A DNA stretch of 34,569 bases from Mesorhizobium sp. SCN 65-20. GTDB taxonomy: Bacteria > Pseudomonadota > Alphaproteobacteria > Rhizobiales > Rhizobiaceae. The position numbers were made by a program, and so were the translations under genes. The notes beneath the pieces were generated by a model. It saw nothing but the letters and a program-made list of their open reading frames with translations. It did no database searches and had not been told where the DNA came from. The DNA lies in assembly GCA_001724355.1 (NCBI GenBank), contig MEEF01000031.1, positions 1 to 34,569 on the forward strand, written 5' to 3'. Shown in pieces: positions 7,053 to 15,881 of the stretch. Position 1 is the stretch's first letter, and each line of letters starts with the position of its first letter.

Positions 7053-8243
7053 ATGCTGGTGACGTCCGACCCGTTCAATTCCTTCCTCGATGTGCCACAA
7101 GTCACTGTTCTCAATGGAGAAAATGGCGATCTTTCCGGCGTGCGCCTGGCCGTGAAGGACATCTACGACGTCGCTGGCCTCGTCACCGGCTGCGGCAACC
7201 CGGACAAGGCCGCCGAAGGCAAATCAGCGGTGCGGACCGCTCCATCCGTGCAAGTGATTCTCGATGCGGGAGCGCGATTCGTCGGCAAGACCCAGACGGA
7301 CGAACTCGCCTTCTCGCTGATGGGGCAGAACGCCCACTTCCCGCACCCGGTGAACCCGGCAGCACCAACCCGCGTGACGGGCGGCTCGTCGTCGGGCTCG
7401 GCGGCGGCAGTCGCCGCCGGCCTTGCCGACCTCGCGGTCGGTTCAGACACCGGCGGCTCGATCCGCGCGCCTGCGAGTTTTTGCGGGCTGATCGGCCTGC
7501 GCACCACGCACGGGCTGATTTCGCTCGAGGGCGCGATGAAGCTTGCGCCGAGCCTCGACACTTTCGGCTGGTTCGCGCGCGATATCGAACTTTATGAGGC
7601 GGTGGCGAGGCTGCTGATCGGCAAGGATGCGCATCAAGGCAGGCTTGCCCGGCCCATCCGGCTGGAAGGGCTCGACGCCTTGCTCCCGGGGCCGGCGGAG
7701 ACGGCCGAGTTCCAGCGTATGCGCGGCATGGCGGAAAAGGCACTTGGCGCGATTTCCGTGGCTCCTGCGCCCAGCCAGTCTTCCGACGACCTCTACTGGT
7801 GCTTTCGCAGGATACAGGCCTACGAGGCCTGGCAGGAGCATGGCGCCTGGATATCTTCCGGCGACCGGCATCTCGGCCCCGGCGTCAAGGAGCGGTTCGC
7901 CTTCGGCCAGGCTGTCGACGACACAACCTATGCCTTGGAGACCGAGAAGCGCAGCGCGTTCCGCAGCGAACTCGCCGCTATGCTCGGCCAGGACGGCTTC
8001 ATTGTCCTACCGACCGTGCCCGGCGCCGCACCGCTGGCGGACGGCACCCCTGAGGAACTGCTCGCCTATCGCGAACGGGCGCTGCGCTTGCTTTGTCTTT
8101 CGGGCCTATCGGGCTTCCCGCAGATCACCCTGCCCGTCGGCACGGTCGGGGGCGCGCCCTTCGGCCTGTCGTTGCTCGGCCCGGCCAGCAGCGACCTGGC
8201 TTTGATCCGGCTGGGACGCGAAATCCTGCAAGCGCAACGCTGA
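7053..8243 (+). CDS. Amidase (amidase-signature family)
   Basis: This 396-residue cytoplasmic hydrolase carries the amidase-signature core: the catalytic lysine in RLAVKDIYD (Lys35), the Ser-rich loop GGSSSGSA (110-117) with the cis-serine, and the nucleophile in DTGGSIR (Ser136), i.e. the Ser-cisSer-Lys triad. It hydrolyses an amide to acid and ammonia; the substrate is not evident. It is shorter than GatA (about 480) and stands alone, so it is a catabolic amidase rather than the tRNA amidotransferase. The frame is open further upstream to 6840, but that stretch reads as low-quality Arg-rich sequence; the ATG at 7053 begins the conserved part, with AAGG about nine bases before it. The 269 bases upstream of it (6784-7052) hold nothing else recognisable. 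Confidence 0.88.
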   Translation: MLVTSDPFNSFLDVPQVTVLNGENGDLSGVRLAVKDIYDVAGLVTGCGNPDKAAEGKSAVRTAPSVQVILDAGARFVGKTQTDELAFSLMGQNAHFPHPVNPAAPTRVTGGSSSGSAAAVAAGLADLAVGSDTGGSIRAPASFCGLIGLRTTHGLISLEGAMKLAPSLDTFGWFARDIELYEAVARLLIGKDAHQGRLARPIRLEGLDALLPGPAETAEFQRMRGMAEKALGAISVAPAPSQSSDDLYWCFRRIQAYEAWQEHGAWISSGDRHLGPGVKERFAFGQAVDDTTYALETEKRSAFRSELAAMLGQDGFIVLPTVPGAAPLADGTPEELLAYRERALRLLCLSGLSGFPQITLPVGTVGGAPFGLSLLGPASSDLALIRLGREILQAQR

Positions 8244-8358
8244 CGTCATGGGCTGCGGCAGCCTCTCCTGCAGGCACACGACTGAAGAGAAATGAACCGT
8301 CGCTGCAACCACGAGTCGGTGACGGTTAATTAAAAGCCATTCGCTAGCGTGCGCGCCC

Positions 8359-10023
8359 ATGAGCCCGTACACGCGACCGCTGCTTGTCTTCATCGTCATG
8401 GCCACGCTGGTGGCGCAGACCCTCACCCGCTTCCTCGACGGCCTGCCGGGCGGCGGCGTTTCCAACGGCGTCCAGGGCATCAACGCCTTCCTGGACTTCG
8501 TGCTGGTGTCGCGGATCGGTGTCGGTCCCTCGGCGGTCGTGCTCGCCCTGTTGGCCGTCGTCTTCCCGGTGCTGGCCTATCGCAGGCAACGCAGCGAGCA
8601 GGCACCGGCTGGCAAACCCGTCGTCAGGCAACGCGCCACCAAGGGCGTGGTGCCGATCATGCAATCCCCCTCCCCGGAGCGCATCGCCAGGGCGGTCGGA
8701 AGGTCCTCTGCCAAGCCGGCAGACAGGCCGTTGACCGAGGCCGACCGCCAGTTCCTGGTCAAGCTTCGGCAGGACCTGTCCGCCCAGCTCGTGCACGAAC
8801 AGGAACTCATGGACGCCAAGGGAACCGAGCCTGTGGTCGTGCGGCTGGTGCCGCAGATTCCGCTGCGCGACGTGGAGCACCCCAGAAGCTGGCTCGGCGG
8901 CGCACCGGCAATGGCCGAGCATATCCCCTGGCCCGTGATCGAAGGCCGCAACGCCAACTTCCTCGCCCAGATCTGCTGCGCCGACCTGCCCGGCGACCTC
9001 TGGGACGGCCTCGGTCCGCGCGACGGCTGGCTGGTGTTCTTCATCCACCCGACGGACTACGCGGCACAAGTGCTGCATGTCAGTGAGTTAGGCCCGCAGC
9101 GACTGGGTCCCGAAGACCTTGACATTGACGGCTGGTCCCTCTCCTTGCCCTACGCGAAGACGCGCCTGAAGCCGATCAATGCCTGGCCACGGTGGCCGGT
9201 CGACCTGGTGTCGGTGCGGCCGGGCGAACCCGATCCTCGACTGGAGGGACGTAGCAAGGCCAGCCACGAAGTCTACCAGCAGGGCTTTGATCTGGCGTCG
9301 CCGGAGCACCGTCCGTTCGATCGCTCCACCACGCTCGAAATGCTCGAGATTGCCGAGGCGCGCCTTGTCGAATTCTTGGCCAAGGATCTGCTCGAACAGG
9401 CGTTGAAAAGCCTCGACGTCGCGGAATCCGCCTCGGAACCGCCCGGCAATCTTGCCGAGTTGCGCGAACGCGCCGCCACCTTGCCGGCATTGCTCGAAGC
9501 TAGGACGAAAGGGCGTCCGATGTTCGAAGCCGCCCTGGCGCAGGTGCGGACGGTGGCCGAAAGGATCAGGGCGGACCAGAAGCCGCTTTCGCAGGACGAA
9601 ATCGCGGCGATCATGGCAGAACTGAGCCAGTGTGAAATCATCTATCCGCGAACACGGCAGGCGCCGCTGACCGCCCATACAGGTGAAGGATCGCTATGGG
9701 CCTGGGACTTCGAGTGCCTTCGGCATGATCGCGCGCGCCATGCCTACTCCAAATCGCCCGATGCCCTGCCTCCGGCGATGCGCGGCCATTTCGAGGCCAT
9801 CTGGCAGGATGAAGCCGCGCATGAAATGGCGGGCATGGGCCACCTGCCGTACCGCTATGTCCACAAGTTCGATCTCGACAGGGATGTCACCCTGCTCGAA
9901 CTGCCCAGCAGCAACCTGCTGGGCTGGATGTTCGGTGACGTCGATACCCTCGTGCTGACAATCAGCAAGAAGGACCTCGCGGCAGGCAGGTTCGACGCGG
10001 TCATCACGCAAGTCTCGAACTGA
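8359..10023 (+). CDS. Membrane-anchored DUF1963 (YwqG-like) protein
   Basis: The 554-residue protein starts with two membrane segments (about residues 7-24 and 58-75), then a basic cytosolic linker. After these comes a DUF1963/YwqG-like region: RSWLGGAPAMAEHIPWPVI, NFLAQICCADLPGDLW and GWLVFFIHPTD (about 175-235). Its closing half is at the C terminus (GHLPYRYVHKFDLD, then LLELPSSNLLGW, about 495-530). The two parts are separated by about 250 residues of helical sequence, an unusually long insertion for the family. The function of DUF1963 proteins is not established. It appears monocistronic; no strong ribosome-binding site is visible before the ATG. Confidence 0.8.
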   Translation: MSPYTRPLLVFIVMATLVAQTLTRFLDGLPGGGVSNGVQGINAFLDFVLVSRIGVGPSAVVLALLAVVFPVLAYRRQRSEQAPAGKPVVRQRATKGVVPIMQSPSPERIARAVGRSSAKPADRPLTEADRQFLVKLRQDLSAQLVHEQELMDAKGTEPVVVRLVPQIPLRDVEHPRSWLGGAPAMAEHIPWPVIEGRNANFLAQICCADLPGDLWDGLGPRDGWLVFFIHPTDYAAQVLHVSELGPQRLGPEDLDIDGWSLSLPYAKTRLKPINAWPRWPVDLVSVRPGEPDPRLEGRSKASHEVYQQGFDLASPEHRPFDRSTTLEMLEIAEARLVEFLAKDLLEQALKSLDVAESASEPPGNLAELRERAATLPALLEARTKGRPMFEAALAQVRTVAERIRADQKPLSQDEIAAIMAELSQCEIIYPRTRQAPLTAHTGEGSLWAWDFECLRHDRARHAYSKSPDALPPAMRGHFEAIWQDEAAHEMAGMGHLPYRYVHKFDLDRDVTLLELPSSNLLGWMFGDVDTLVLTISKKDLAAGRFDAVITQVSN

Positions 10024-10126
10024 GCCGTCCTCTGGTACGACAAGCTACCCGCCATAGCCCTTGACCCTCGCGTCGCTGTGAACAATCTACGCAAGATCGT
10101 ATTCAGCTTTCGAACGAGCCTGCACC

Positions 10127-11035
10127 ATGGACACACTCACCCGCATGCGCGCCTTCATCGACGTGGTCGAGGCCGAGGGCTTCTCGGCCGCCGCGCGCAA
10201 GATCGGCCGCTCCAAGGCGCTGCTGTCCAAATATGTGCGCGAGCTCGAGGACGAGCTGGGCGCGCTGCTGCTCAACCGCACGACGCGCCAGTTCTCGCTG
10301 ACGGAAGCCGGCCACACCTATTATCGCCGCGCCTCCGAGATCATCCGCGAGGTCGACAGCCTGGCGGATGCCGTGCGCGAATCCTCGGGCGACGTGCGCG
10401 GCCGCATCAAGCTGTCGGCGCCGCGCACCTTCGCCGACGCGCCCATCGGCCACTCGCTGATCGATTTCGCCAAGGAGCACCCGGACATCGTGCTCGAAAT
10501 CCATCTCGACGACCGCTTCGTCGACCTGGTGGAGGAAGGCTTCGATCTTGCGATCCGCATCTCCAGGCTGGAAAATTCGTCGCTGATCGCCCGCCGGCTG
10601 GCGCCGTTCGACATCAGGCTTTGCGGCTCTCCCGAACTGATCCAGAAACACGGCGCGCCGCAGCGGCCGGCCGACCTGGCCAACGTCCCCTGCATCATCG
10701 ACACCAACGGCCGCTGGCTGTCCAACTGGCCATTCTCCGGCGACACCGGAGACACCATGACCGTTTCGGTGAGCGGGCCGATGGAAGTGAACAGCCCGAT
10801 GGCGGCGCGCGCGGCGGCTGTGGCTGGCCTGGGCTTTGCCATCCTGCCCGATTTCATCGCGGCCCCCGACATCGAGGCGGGACGGCTGGTGCCCGTGCTC
10901 GACGACCGGCGGCTTTCCGGCGGCGGCATCTTTGCCGTCTACCCGCACCGGCGCTACCTGCCGGCCAAGATCCGCGTCTTCGTCGATTTCCTGGTACAGT
11001 GGTTCAAGGTCCATCCCTGCGACCAGCCGACATGA
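10127..11035 (+). CDS. LysR-family transcriptional regulator
   Basis: The 302-residue protein has the LysR N-terminal winged helix-turn-helix (residues 1-60: MRAFIDVVEAEGFSAAARKI, SKALLSKYVRELEDELGALL) and the C-terminal substrate-binding domain (about 90-295). It belongs to the large branch with RIKLSAP at the domain junction and GLGFAILPDF in the effector lobe. Such regulators usually act on an adjacent operon in response to a small molecule. Here the stop overlaps an ATG in the downstream gene's frame, so it may be cotranscribed with the DUF1007-NicO pair, although a link to metals would be unusual for LysR. Target and effector are unknown. Confidence 0.92.
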   Translation: MDTLTRMRAFIDVVEAEGFSAAARKIGRSKALLSKYVRELEDELGALLLNRTTRQFSLTEAGHTYYRRASEIIREVDSLADAVRESSGDVRGRIKLSAPRTFADAPIGHSLIDFAKEHPDIVLEIHLDDRFVDLVEEGFDLAIRISRLENSSLIARRLAPFDIRLCGSPELIQKHGAPQRPADLANVPCIIDTNGRWLSNWPFSGDTGDTMTVSVSGPMEVNSPMAARAAAVAGLGFAILPDFIAAPDIEAGRLVPVLDDRRLSGGGIFAVYPHRRYLPAKIRVFVDFLVQWFKVHPCDQPT

Positions 11036-11109
11036 CCGGCTGGCGTCCCACTTTCGCCCCGTTTCTGGTAAGTGTCGGCACCGACCCGAAAATCCGGACG
11101 TCCATTGCT

Positions 11110-11769
11110 ATGATTCTGAAGTTCCGAAGCACGATGCTGGCCGCGGCAGCGGCACTTGCCGGCACCGTGGCGGCAAGCGCCCATCCGCACGTCTTCGCCG
11201 AGGCGAGGCTCGACGTCGTGCTTAACCCCGACAACACGGTGAAGTCGCTTCGTCATCTCTGGCGTTTCGACGACCTGTTTTCGAGCACCGTGGTGATGGA
11301 GTTCGACAAGAACGCCGACCAGAAGCTCGACGACGAGGAACTGGCCGAGGTCTCCAAGACGGTCTTCGAGTCGATCGGCGAATACAACTACTTCCAGGTC
11401 GTCACAGCCGACGGCAAGGACGTGGCCATGAAGCCGCCGGCCAACCTCATGGCCAATTTCGACGACCAGCAGCTCATCATCCTGTTCGAGACCGAGCCGA
11501 AGGAGCCGCTGCAACTCGCCGGCAAGCTCGACTTCGGCGTCTACGACCCGACCTTCTATACGGCGATCGACTTCACCGAGGACACCAACATGGCGGTGTC
11601 CAACCTGCCGGCCTCGTGCACGCGCCAGGTTATCCGCCCCGATCCCGACGAGGCCATCGCCCAGAACCAGGCGAGCCTGACAGACGCCTTTTTCACCGAT
11701 CCCGCCGGCACTGACATGAGCAAGATCTTCGCCACGAAACTGGAACTGACCTGCCAGGCCAAGGGGTGA
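11110..11769 (+). CDS. Periplasmic DUF1007 protein with an EF-hand-like loop (ZevA-like)
   Basis: The 219-residue protein begins with a signal peptide (about residues 1-24, cleaved before HPHVFAEARL), followed by the DUF1007 domain. Residues 66-77 (DKNADQKLDDEE) fit a canonical EF-hand loop, with Asp/Asn/Asp/Asp/Glu at positions 1, 3, 5, 9 and 12, so it probably binds a divalent metal. The HPH at the predicted mature N terminus could add ligands. Four bases downstream is a NicO-family permease; DUF1007-NicO pairs occur widely, and one in Haemophilus (ZevAB) has been linked to zinc acquisition. The frame extends back through the LysR gene; the ATG at 11110 is chosen because it yields a clean signal peptide. 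Confidence 0.85.
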   Translation: MILKFRSTMLAAAAALAGTVAASAHPHVFAEARLDVVLNPDNTVKSLRHLWRFDDLFSSTVVMEFDKNADQKLDDEELAEVSKTVFESIGEYNYFQVVTADGKDVAMKPPANLMANFDDQQLIILFETEPKEPLQLAGKLDFGVYDPTFYTAIDFTEDTNMAVSNLPASCTRQVIRPDPDEAIAQNQASLTDAFFTDPAGTDMSKIFATKLELTCQAKG

Positions 11770-11773
11770 GGCC

Positions 11774-12844
11774 GTGAAGAAGCCAACCATTCGCGCAGTC
11801 TTCGCGCTTCTCGCGATCAGCTACGTGCTCACCATTTTCGCCGGTTACGCCCATGCGCAGAGCTCGCTCGGCATCGGAACCAACGAGGCCGTGGTGCCCT
11901 CGACCGGCATGTTCTCCGGGGTGCTCAACTGGATCAACTTCCAGCAACAGCAATTCTACCGCTCGCTGACGGGCGCGCTGAAGGCGATGCGCGACGGCGG
12001 CGGCGGGGTGTGGATCCTGGTCGGCCTGTCCTTCGCCTATGGCGTGTTCCACGCCGCCGGCCCCGGCCACGGCAAGGCGGTGATCTCCTCCTACATGCTG
12101 GCCAACGAAGTGGCCCTGCGCCGCGGCATCATGCTGTCCTTCGTCTCGGCATTCCTCCAGGGCCTGACCGCCGTCGTCCTGATGACGCTCGTCTTCCTGG
12201 TGCTGCGCGGCACCTCGATCTCCATGACCAACGCGACCTGGTTCCTCGAGACGGCGAGCTACGCCCTGATCGCGGCTTTCGGCGCCTGGCTGCTGTGGCG
12301 CAAGCTCAGGTCGATGGGCTTCGGGCGGGCCGGCGCGGTGCATGGGCACAGCCTGTCGGCGGCGCATGCCCACGCGCATGACCATCACCAGCATGACCAT
12401 GCGACCTGTGGGCACGACCATCACGGCCACGCGCATCACCATGACCATCACCACGCCGAGGGCGAGGTCTGCTCTTCCTGCGGCCACTCGCATGCTCCTG
12501 ATCCGAAGCTGCTCGGCGGCAAGGACTTCGACTGGAGGGCGGCGTGGTCGGCGGTCGCCGCCGTCGGCATCCGCCCCTGCTCGGGGGCGCTGATCGTGCT
12601 TTCCTTCGCCTTCCTCAACGGCCTCTGGGCCGGTGGCATCCTTTCAGTATTTGCCATGGCGCTGGGCACTGCGATCACTGTTTCGGCGCTCGCCACGCTG
12701 GCGGTGACAGCCAAGAACTGGGCGGTGGCTGCCGCCGGCGACGGCCGCGCCGGCAACCGCGTCCACAATGCCATCGAGATCGGCGGCGCGGCACTCGTGA
12801 TGCTGCTCGGGCTGGTGCTCCTGGCGGCGAGCCTCAAGGCCTGA
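11774..12844 (+). CDS. NicO-family nickel/cobalt (or zinc) permease with His-rich loop
   Basis: The 356-residue inner-membrane protein has an N-terminal signal/anchor, then membrane segments carrying the family motif H-A-A-GPGHGK (His93; 96-101) and GIRPCSGA (265-272). Between them is a cytosolic or periplasmic loop (190-240) with 21 histidines and Cys212, Cys233 and Cys236 (CSSC), a strong metal-binding feature. Related RcnA/NicO proteins move Ni2+ or Co2+; ZevB, paired with a DUF1007 partner, is linked to zinc. Direction of transport cannot be told. A GTG start follows AAGGGGTGAG, four bases after the DUF1007 gene, so the two form an operon. Confidence 0.9.
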   Translation: MKKPTIRAVFALLAISYVLTIFAGYAHAQSSLGIGTNEAVVPSTGMFSGVLNWINFQQQQFYRSLTGALKAMRDGGGGVWILVGLSFAYGVFHAAGPGHGKAVISSYMLANEVALRRGIMLSFVSAFLQGLTAVVLMTLVFLVLRGTSISMTNATWFLETASYALIAAFGAWLLWRKLRSMGFGRAGAVHGHSLSAAHAHAHDHHQHDHATCGHDHHGHAHHHDHHHAEGEVCSSCGHSHAPDPKLLGGKDFDWRAAWSAVAAVGIRPCSGALIVLSFAFLNGLWAGGILSVFAMALGTAITVSALATLAVTAKNWAVAAAGDGRAGNRVHNAIEIGGAALVMLLGLVLLAASLKA

Positions 12845-12879
12845 GCCGCGGACCTCGCTGCCCTAACCTCCCAAGACAC

Positions 12880-12913
12880 AAAAAGCCGCCCCAGAACCGT
12901 CGCTCCGGGGCGG
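12880..12913 (-). terminator. Intrinsic terminator for the small exported-protein gene
   Basis: On the minus strand, CCGCCCC (7-bp stem, 12907-12913) pairs with GGGGCGG (12886-12892) and is followed by CTTTTT (12880-12885). This is a good Rho-independent terminator 29 bases past the stop at 12942. Confidence 0.8.
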
Positions 12914-12941
12914 AATTCGGGTCAGTCTTGGGATGGCGAAT

Positions 12942-13193
12942 TCACATGGTGGTCTTCTTCGTCGTGGGAGCGGCCGTGCCGGCAGGCGCCGTCTTCTGAT
13001 GCTTCTTCTTGTGGGTCGGCTTCTTATGCGACACCTTCTTGACGGGCTGCTTAGTGGTTCCGCTGGCTGGATACTGGGTGGTCGCGGCCGCGGCGCCGGC
13101 GGCATTGGCTGCGCTGGCGGTAAGCACCGGCGCGGAGAATGCCATCGCGACTGCGAGGCCGAGGGCGGTCAGGAGGGGCTTGTTGGCGGTCAT
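12942..13193 (-). CDS. Small exported Lys/His-rich protein, function unknown
   Basis: The 83-residue product has a signal peptide (about 1-32: basic start, hydrophobic LLTALGLAVAMAFSAPVL, Ala-rich cleavage zone). A short mature part follows, rich in Thr/Ala/Pro with a basic patch VSHKKPTHKKKHQK (54-67). AAAGGA lies eight bases before the ATG at 13193, and a good terminator follows. Such basic exported peptides are common in rhizobia and usually annotated as hypothetical; a role in binding envelope polyanions or metals is possible but unproven. It is convergent with the NicO gene and 44 bases from the next small gene on the same strand. Confidence 0.7.
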   Translation of the reverse strand: MTANKPLLTALGLAVAMAFSAPVLTASAANAAGAAAATTQYPASGTTKQPVKKVSHKKPTHKKKHQKTAPAGTAAPTTKKTTM

Positions 13194-13237
13194 GGTCTGG
13201 TCCTTTCTGCGAGTGGGCCTGGTTTGACGGTTACCGG

Positions 13238-13531
13238 TCAGGGTTCGACCGGCTGCACTCCAAGCATCTTCAGCGCTGTCGCGTAGGTGCGAATCCCCTG
13301 GGCCTGGCGGTTGCCGGCACAGAATTTCAACGCCTTCTTCTGAAGAGCCTTTGCCTCGGCGGCCCGTTTTGCCTCGGCGTGATCGGAGATTGCCTCGGTA
13401 AGCTGCTGCTGCAGGCTGTTGCACCGGTCCATGCGGGTGATGGTCCGCGTCGCCGTCATTCCGACGCTGGCGGCACCGAGCGAAAGCCCCGCGAGCAGAA
13501 CGATCGTCGAACTGGTCACAAACTTCCGCAT
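13238..13531 (-). CDS. Small exported helical protein with two cysteines, function unknown
   Basis: The 97-residue product has a signal peptide (about 1-25, VLLAGLSLGAASVG core) and a mature helical domain with Cys37 and Cys71, spaced so that a disulfide could join two helices. The mature part is rich in Ala/Lys/Gln (QQQLTEAISDHAEAKRAAEA). The ribosome-binding site is weak. It is transcribed away from the two-component regulator at 13701, sharing a roughly 170-base divergent promoter region, and probably cotranscribed with the Lys/His-rich gene downstream. No family was recognised. Confidence 0.6.
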   Translation of the reverse strand: MRKFVTSSTIVLLAGLSLGAASVGMTATRTITRMDRCNSLQQQLTEAISDHAEAKRAAEAKALQKKALKFCAGNRQAQGIRTYATALKMLGVQPVEP

Positions 13532-13700
13532 GGCGATCCGAGACCTCAACCTGAGCAGCGAGGCAGTTTTGACGGATAGCCTTGTCGCCTGTTTTTCCCG
13601 ACTGCAGAGTTTTGTTTCCCGATTGTAACTGCGCACCGCCGCTGCAGTTTTTGCCGGCTGATCGCGCATCGCCGACCTTATTTTGCCAAGGTCCGGGCGG

Positions 13701-14453
13701 ATGCCTTGCCGAGCAGACGCGAGGCCCAAGACATTGAAGACCGACGCCCACATTCTGATCGTCGACGACGACAAGGAAATCCGCGACCTGCTGCAGGAGT
13801 TCTTCCAGAAGCACGGCATGCGGGTATCGGCCGCCCGCGACGAGGATGAGATGAAGGCCGCCCTGCGGCGCATGCCCGTCGACCTCATCATTCTCGACGT
13901 CATGCTGCCGGGCAAAAGCGGCCTCGATATCTGCCGCGACCTGCGCACGCACTCGAAGGTGCCGATCATCATGTTGACGGCGGTGACCGAGACGATCGAT
14001 CGGGTGGTCGGGCTCGAGATGGGTGCGGACGACTATGTGCCCAAGCCATTCGACCCGCGGGAACTGCTGGCGCGCACGCGCGCCGTGCTGCGCCGCCCCA
14101 CCAACGGCAGCGGAGCGGCGCACCGCGCGGTCCCGCAAATCTTCAAGTTCGCCGGCTGGACCCTCGATGCCTCACGCCGCCGCCTGGTCGGGCCAGACGG
14201 GGTGCGCGTCGAACTGACCACCGCAGAGTTCAACCTGCTCCACACGCTTGCCAGGAGCGCGCAGCGCGTACTGAGCCGCGAGCAACTGGTAGAGCTCTCC
14301 AACCAGAATGGCGACTACAGCTACGACCGCAGCGTCGACATCCTGGTGAGCCGCCTGCGCCGCAAGATGGACGACGACCCGCGCGCGCCGAAGCTGGTCC
14401 TGACCGTCCGCGGCGGCGGCTACCAGTTCGTACCCGAGGTGGTGGCCGAATGA
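13701..14453 (+). CDS. OmpR-family response regulator
   Basis: The protein has an N-terminal receiver domain with the acidic pocket VDDD (21-24), phosphoacceptor Asp66 in LIILDVMLPG, and Lys115 in YVPKPFDPREL. A C-terminal OmpR-type winged helix follows (about 150-245, ELTTAEFNLLHTLAR and SVDILVSRLRRKM). The likely start is ATG 13701; a TTG at 13734 preceded by GAGG would give a tighter N terminus and is a serious alternative. It overlaps the sensor kinase gene by four bases (ATGA). The divergent small exported protein is a plausible target, but the input signal is unknown. Confidence 0.9.
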   Translation: MPCRADARPKTLKTDAHILIVDDDKEIRDLLQEFFQKHGMRVSAARDEDEMKAALRRMPVDLIILDVMLPGKSGLDICRDLRTHSKVPIIMLTAVTETIDRVVGLEMGADDYVPKPFDPRELLARTRAVLRRPTNGSGAAHRAVPQIFKFAGWTLDASRRRLVGPDGVRVELTTAEFNLLHTLARSAQRVLSREQLVELSNQNGDYSYDRSVDILVSRLRRKMDDDPRAPKLVLTVRGGGYQFVPEVVAE

Positions 14454-15880
14454 GATGGTTGCTGCCAAGGTCGCTGCCGGCCTGGGTGCTGCTGATCGTC
14501 ATCGCCGGCCTGCTCGCCATCCAGGTTTCGACGCTCTCGATCGTGGCGCGCGATCGCGTTGCCTCCAACAACGTGCTCGACCTGCTGCGCCTGAGCGACA
14601 GGGCCCTGTCGCTCACCAAGCTGTTGTACGCGGAGAACCCGGCAAGCCGGGCTCGCATCGCGGCCGGGCTTTCGGTAGCGCCGCATGTGCTCACGACCTC
14701 CGACGTCTCCGCGATCACCTCGTCCATACCCGTGGACGACGAGATGGCAGAGCTCGAGGACATCATCGTTGGCCGGCTTGCCAAATATGGCGTCGAGGAA
14801 GCCCGCGTGCGGCGCGAAACCGCGCATGGGGCCCCGGCGGAGCAGGCGGTCGAGCCGAGCAACGACATGGGGAGCGTCGAGCGCGAGCTGGTGGACCTGT
14901 CGTCCGACTTCACCAGCGCCGACACCTTCGTCGCCTCGATCGAGTTCAAGGACGGCCAGTGGCTCAACTTCACCATGAAGGCGACGCCGGTGAGCCCGGT
15001 CCTCGACACAGGCAGCCTGCCCCTGTTCGGCTCAGCCGCAGCACTCGTCGTGCTTTTGTCGATCTGGGCTCTGCGGCGCCTGACGGCCCCCTATCGCGCC
15101 CTCGAAAGCGCTGTCGGCCGGATCGGCGACGACCTCAAGAGCCCGCCCTTGGCCGAGCGAGGCAGCAGCGAATACAAGTCCGCCGCACGCGCGGTGAACA
15201 CCATGCAGGCCCGGCTGCGCGAGTATGTCGAGGACCGCGAACTGCTGGCCGCCGCCCTCGCCCACGACCTCAGGACGCCGCTCACGCGGATCAGGCTGCG
15301 GCTGGAGCTGCTGCGCAACTCTCCGCTGCGCAATTCGCTGATGCAGAACCTGGCCGATATCGAGGCCATCTCGTCCTCGGTGCTGGATTTCGCCACCTAC
15401 GAGGCCAGGGACGATGCCGCCGAGCGCATCGACTTCTGGTCGCTGGTCGCTGCCGTCGCTGACGGCAACGACCAGGTGGCCTTCGAAGGCGCGCGCAGCC
15501 ACGCGCGCGGGCTCATCTGCCTGGGCGAGCCTGTCGCCCTGCGCCGCTGCATCGGCAATCTGGTCGACAACGCCGTCAAGTACGGCGGCGGGGCGCGTCT
15601 CGCACTGTCGCGCGACGACCGGCACATCCTGCTCACCATAGACGACGACGGACCGGGCATCCCCGCTGCGCAGCTCGAGGCCATGTTCCGGCCATTCAAC
15701 AGGGTAGAGGGTTCGCGCAACCGCGAGACCGGCGGCTTCGGGCTCGGCCTGACCATCGCCCGCAACATCGCGCGGCGCTTCGGTGGCGACGTGAGCTTGG
15801 AGAACAGGGCCGGCGGCGGCCTGCGCGCCAGCCTGATCATTCCGCTGGCAGCACCGCCTCAGCCGAAAGCTGCGGAGTAG
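14450..15880 (+). CDS. Sensor histidine kinase, partner of the OmpR regulator
   Basis: The 476-residue protein has two membrane segments (about 9-33 and 190-208) flanking a periplasmic domain of about 155 residues, then a HAMP-like linker (209-262). Next come the dimerisation helix with the phospho-accepting His272 in ALAHDLRTPLTR, and an HATPase domain with N-box NLVDNAVKYGG (370-380), DDDGPGI (398-404) and GFGLGLTI (429-436). All catalytic motifs are intact. It is translationally coupled to the regulator upstream. The periplasmic sensory domain shows no signature that reveals its ligand; context with an exported protein and a metal permease hints at envelope or metal sensing. Confidence 0.92.
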   Translation: MRWLLPRSLPAWVLLIVIAGLLAIQVSTLSIVARDRVASNNVLDLLRLSDRALSLTKLLYAENPASRARIAAGLSVAPHVLTTSDVSAITSSIPVDDEMAELEDIIVGRLAKYGVEEARVRRETAHGAPAEQAVEPSNDMGSVERELVDLSSDFTSADTFVASIEFKDGQWLNFTMKATPVSPVLDTGSLPLFGSAAALVVLLSIWALRRLTAPYRALESAVGRIGDDLKSPPLAERGSSEYKSAARAVNTMQARLREYVEDRELLAAALAHDLRTPLTRIRLRLELLRNSPLRNSLMQNLADIEAISSSVLDFATYEARDDAAERIDFWSLVAAVADGNDQVAFEGARSHARGLICLGEPVALRRCIGNLVDNAVKYGGGARLALSRDDRHILLTIDDDGPGIPAAQLEAMFRPFNRVEGSRNRETGGFGLGLTIARNIARRFGGDVSLENRAGGGLRASLIIPLAAPPQPKAAE

Positions 15881-15881
15881 C

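Noticed and set aside
10078-11109. Frame of the DUF1007 gene stays open back through the whole LysR gene
   Set aside because: The extension reads as Arg/His/Pro-rich sequence typical of an off-frame in high-GC DNA, and the LysR frame is clearly the coding one. The ATG at 11110 gives a signal peptide.
12340-12480. Repetitive CAT/CAC-rich DNA in the NicO gene as a possible tandem repeat
   Set aside because: It encodes the His-rich loop in frame; units are irregular and explained by codon composition.
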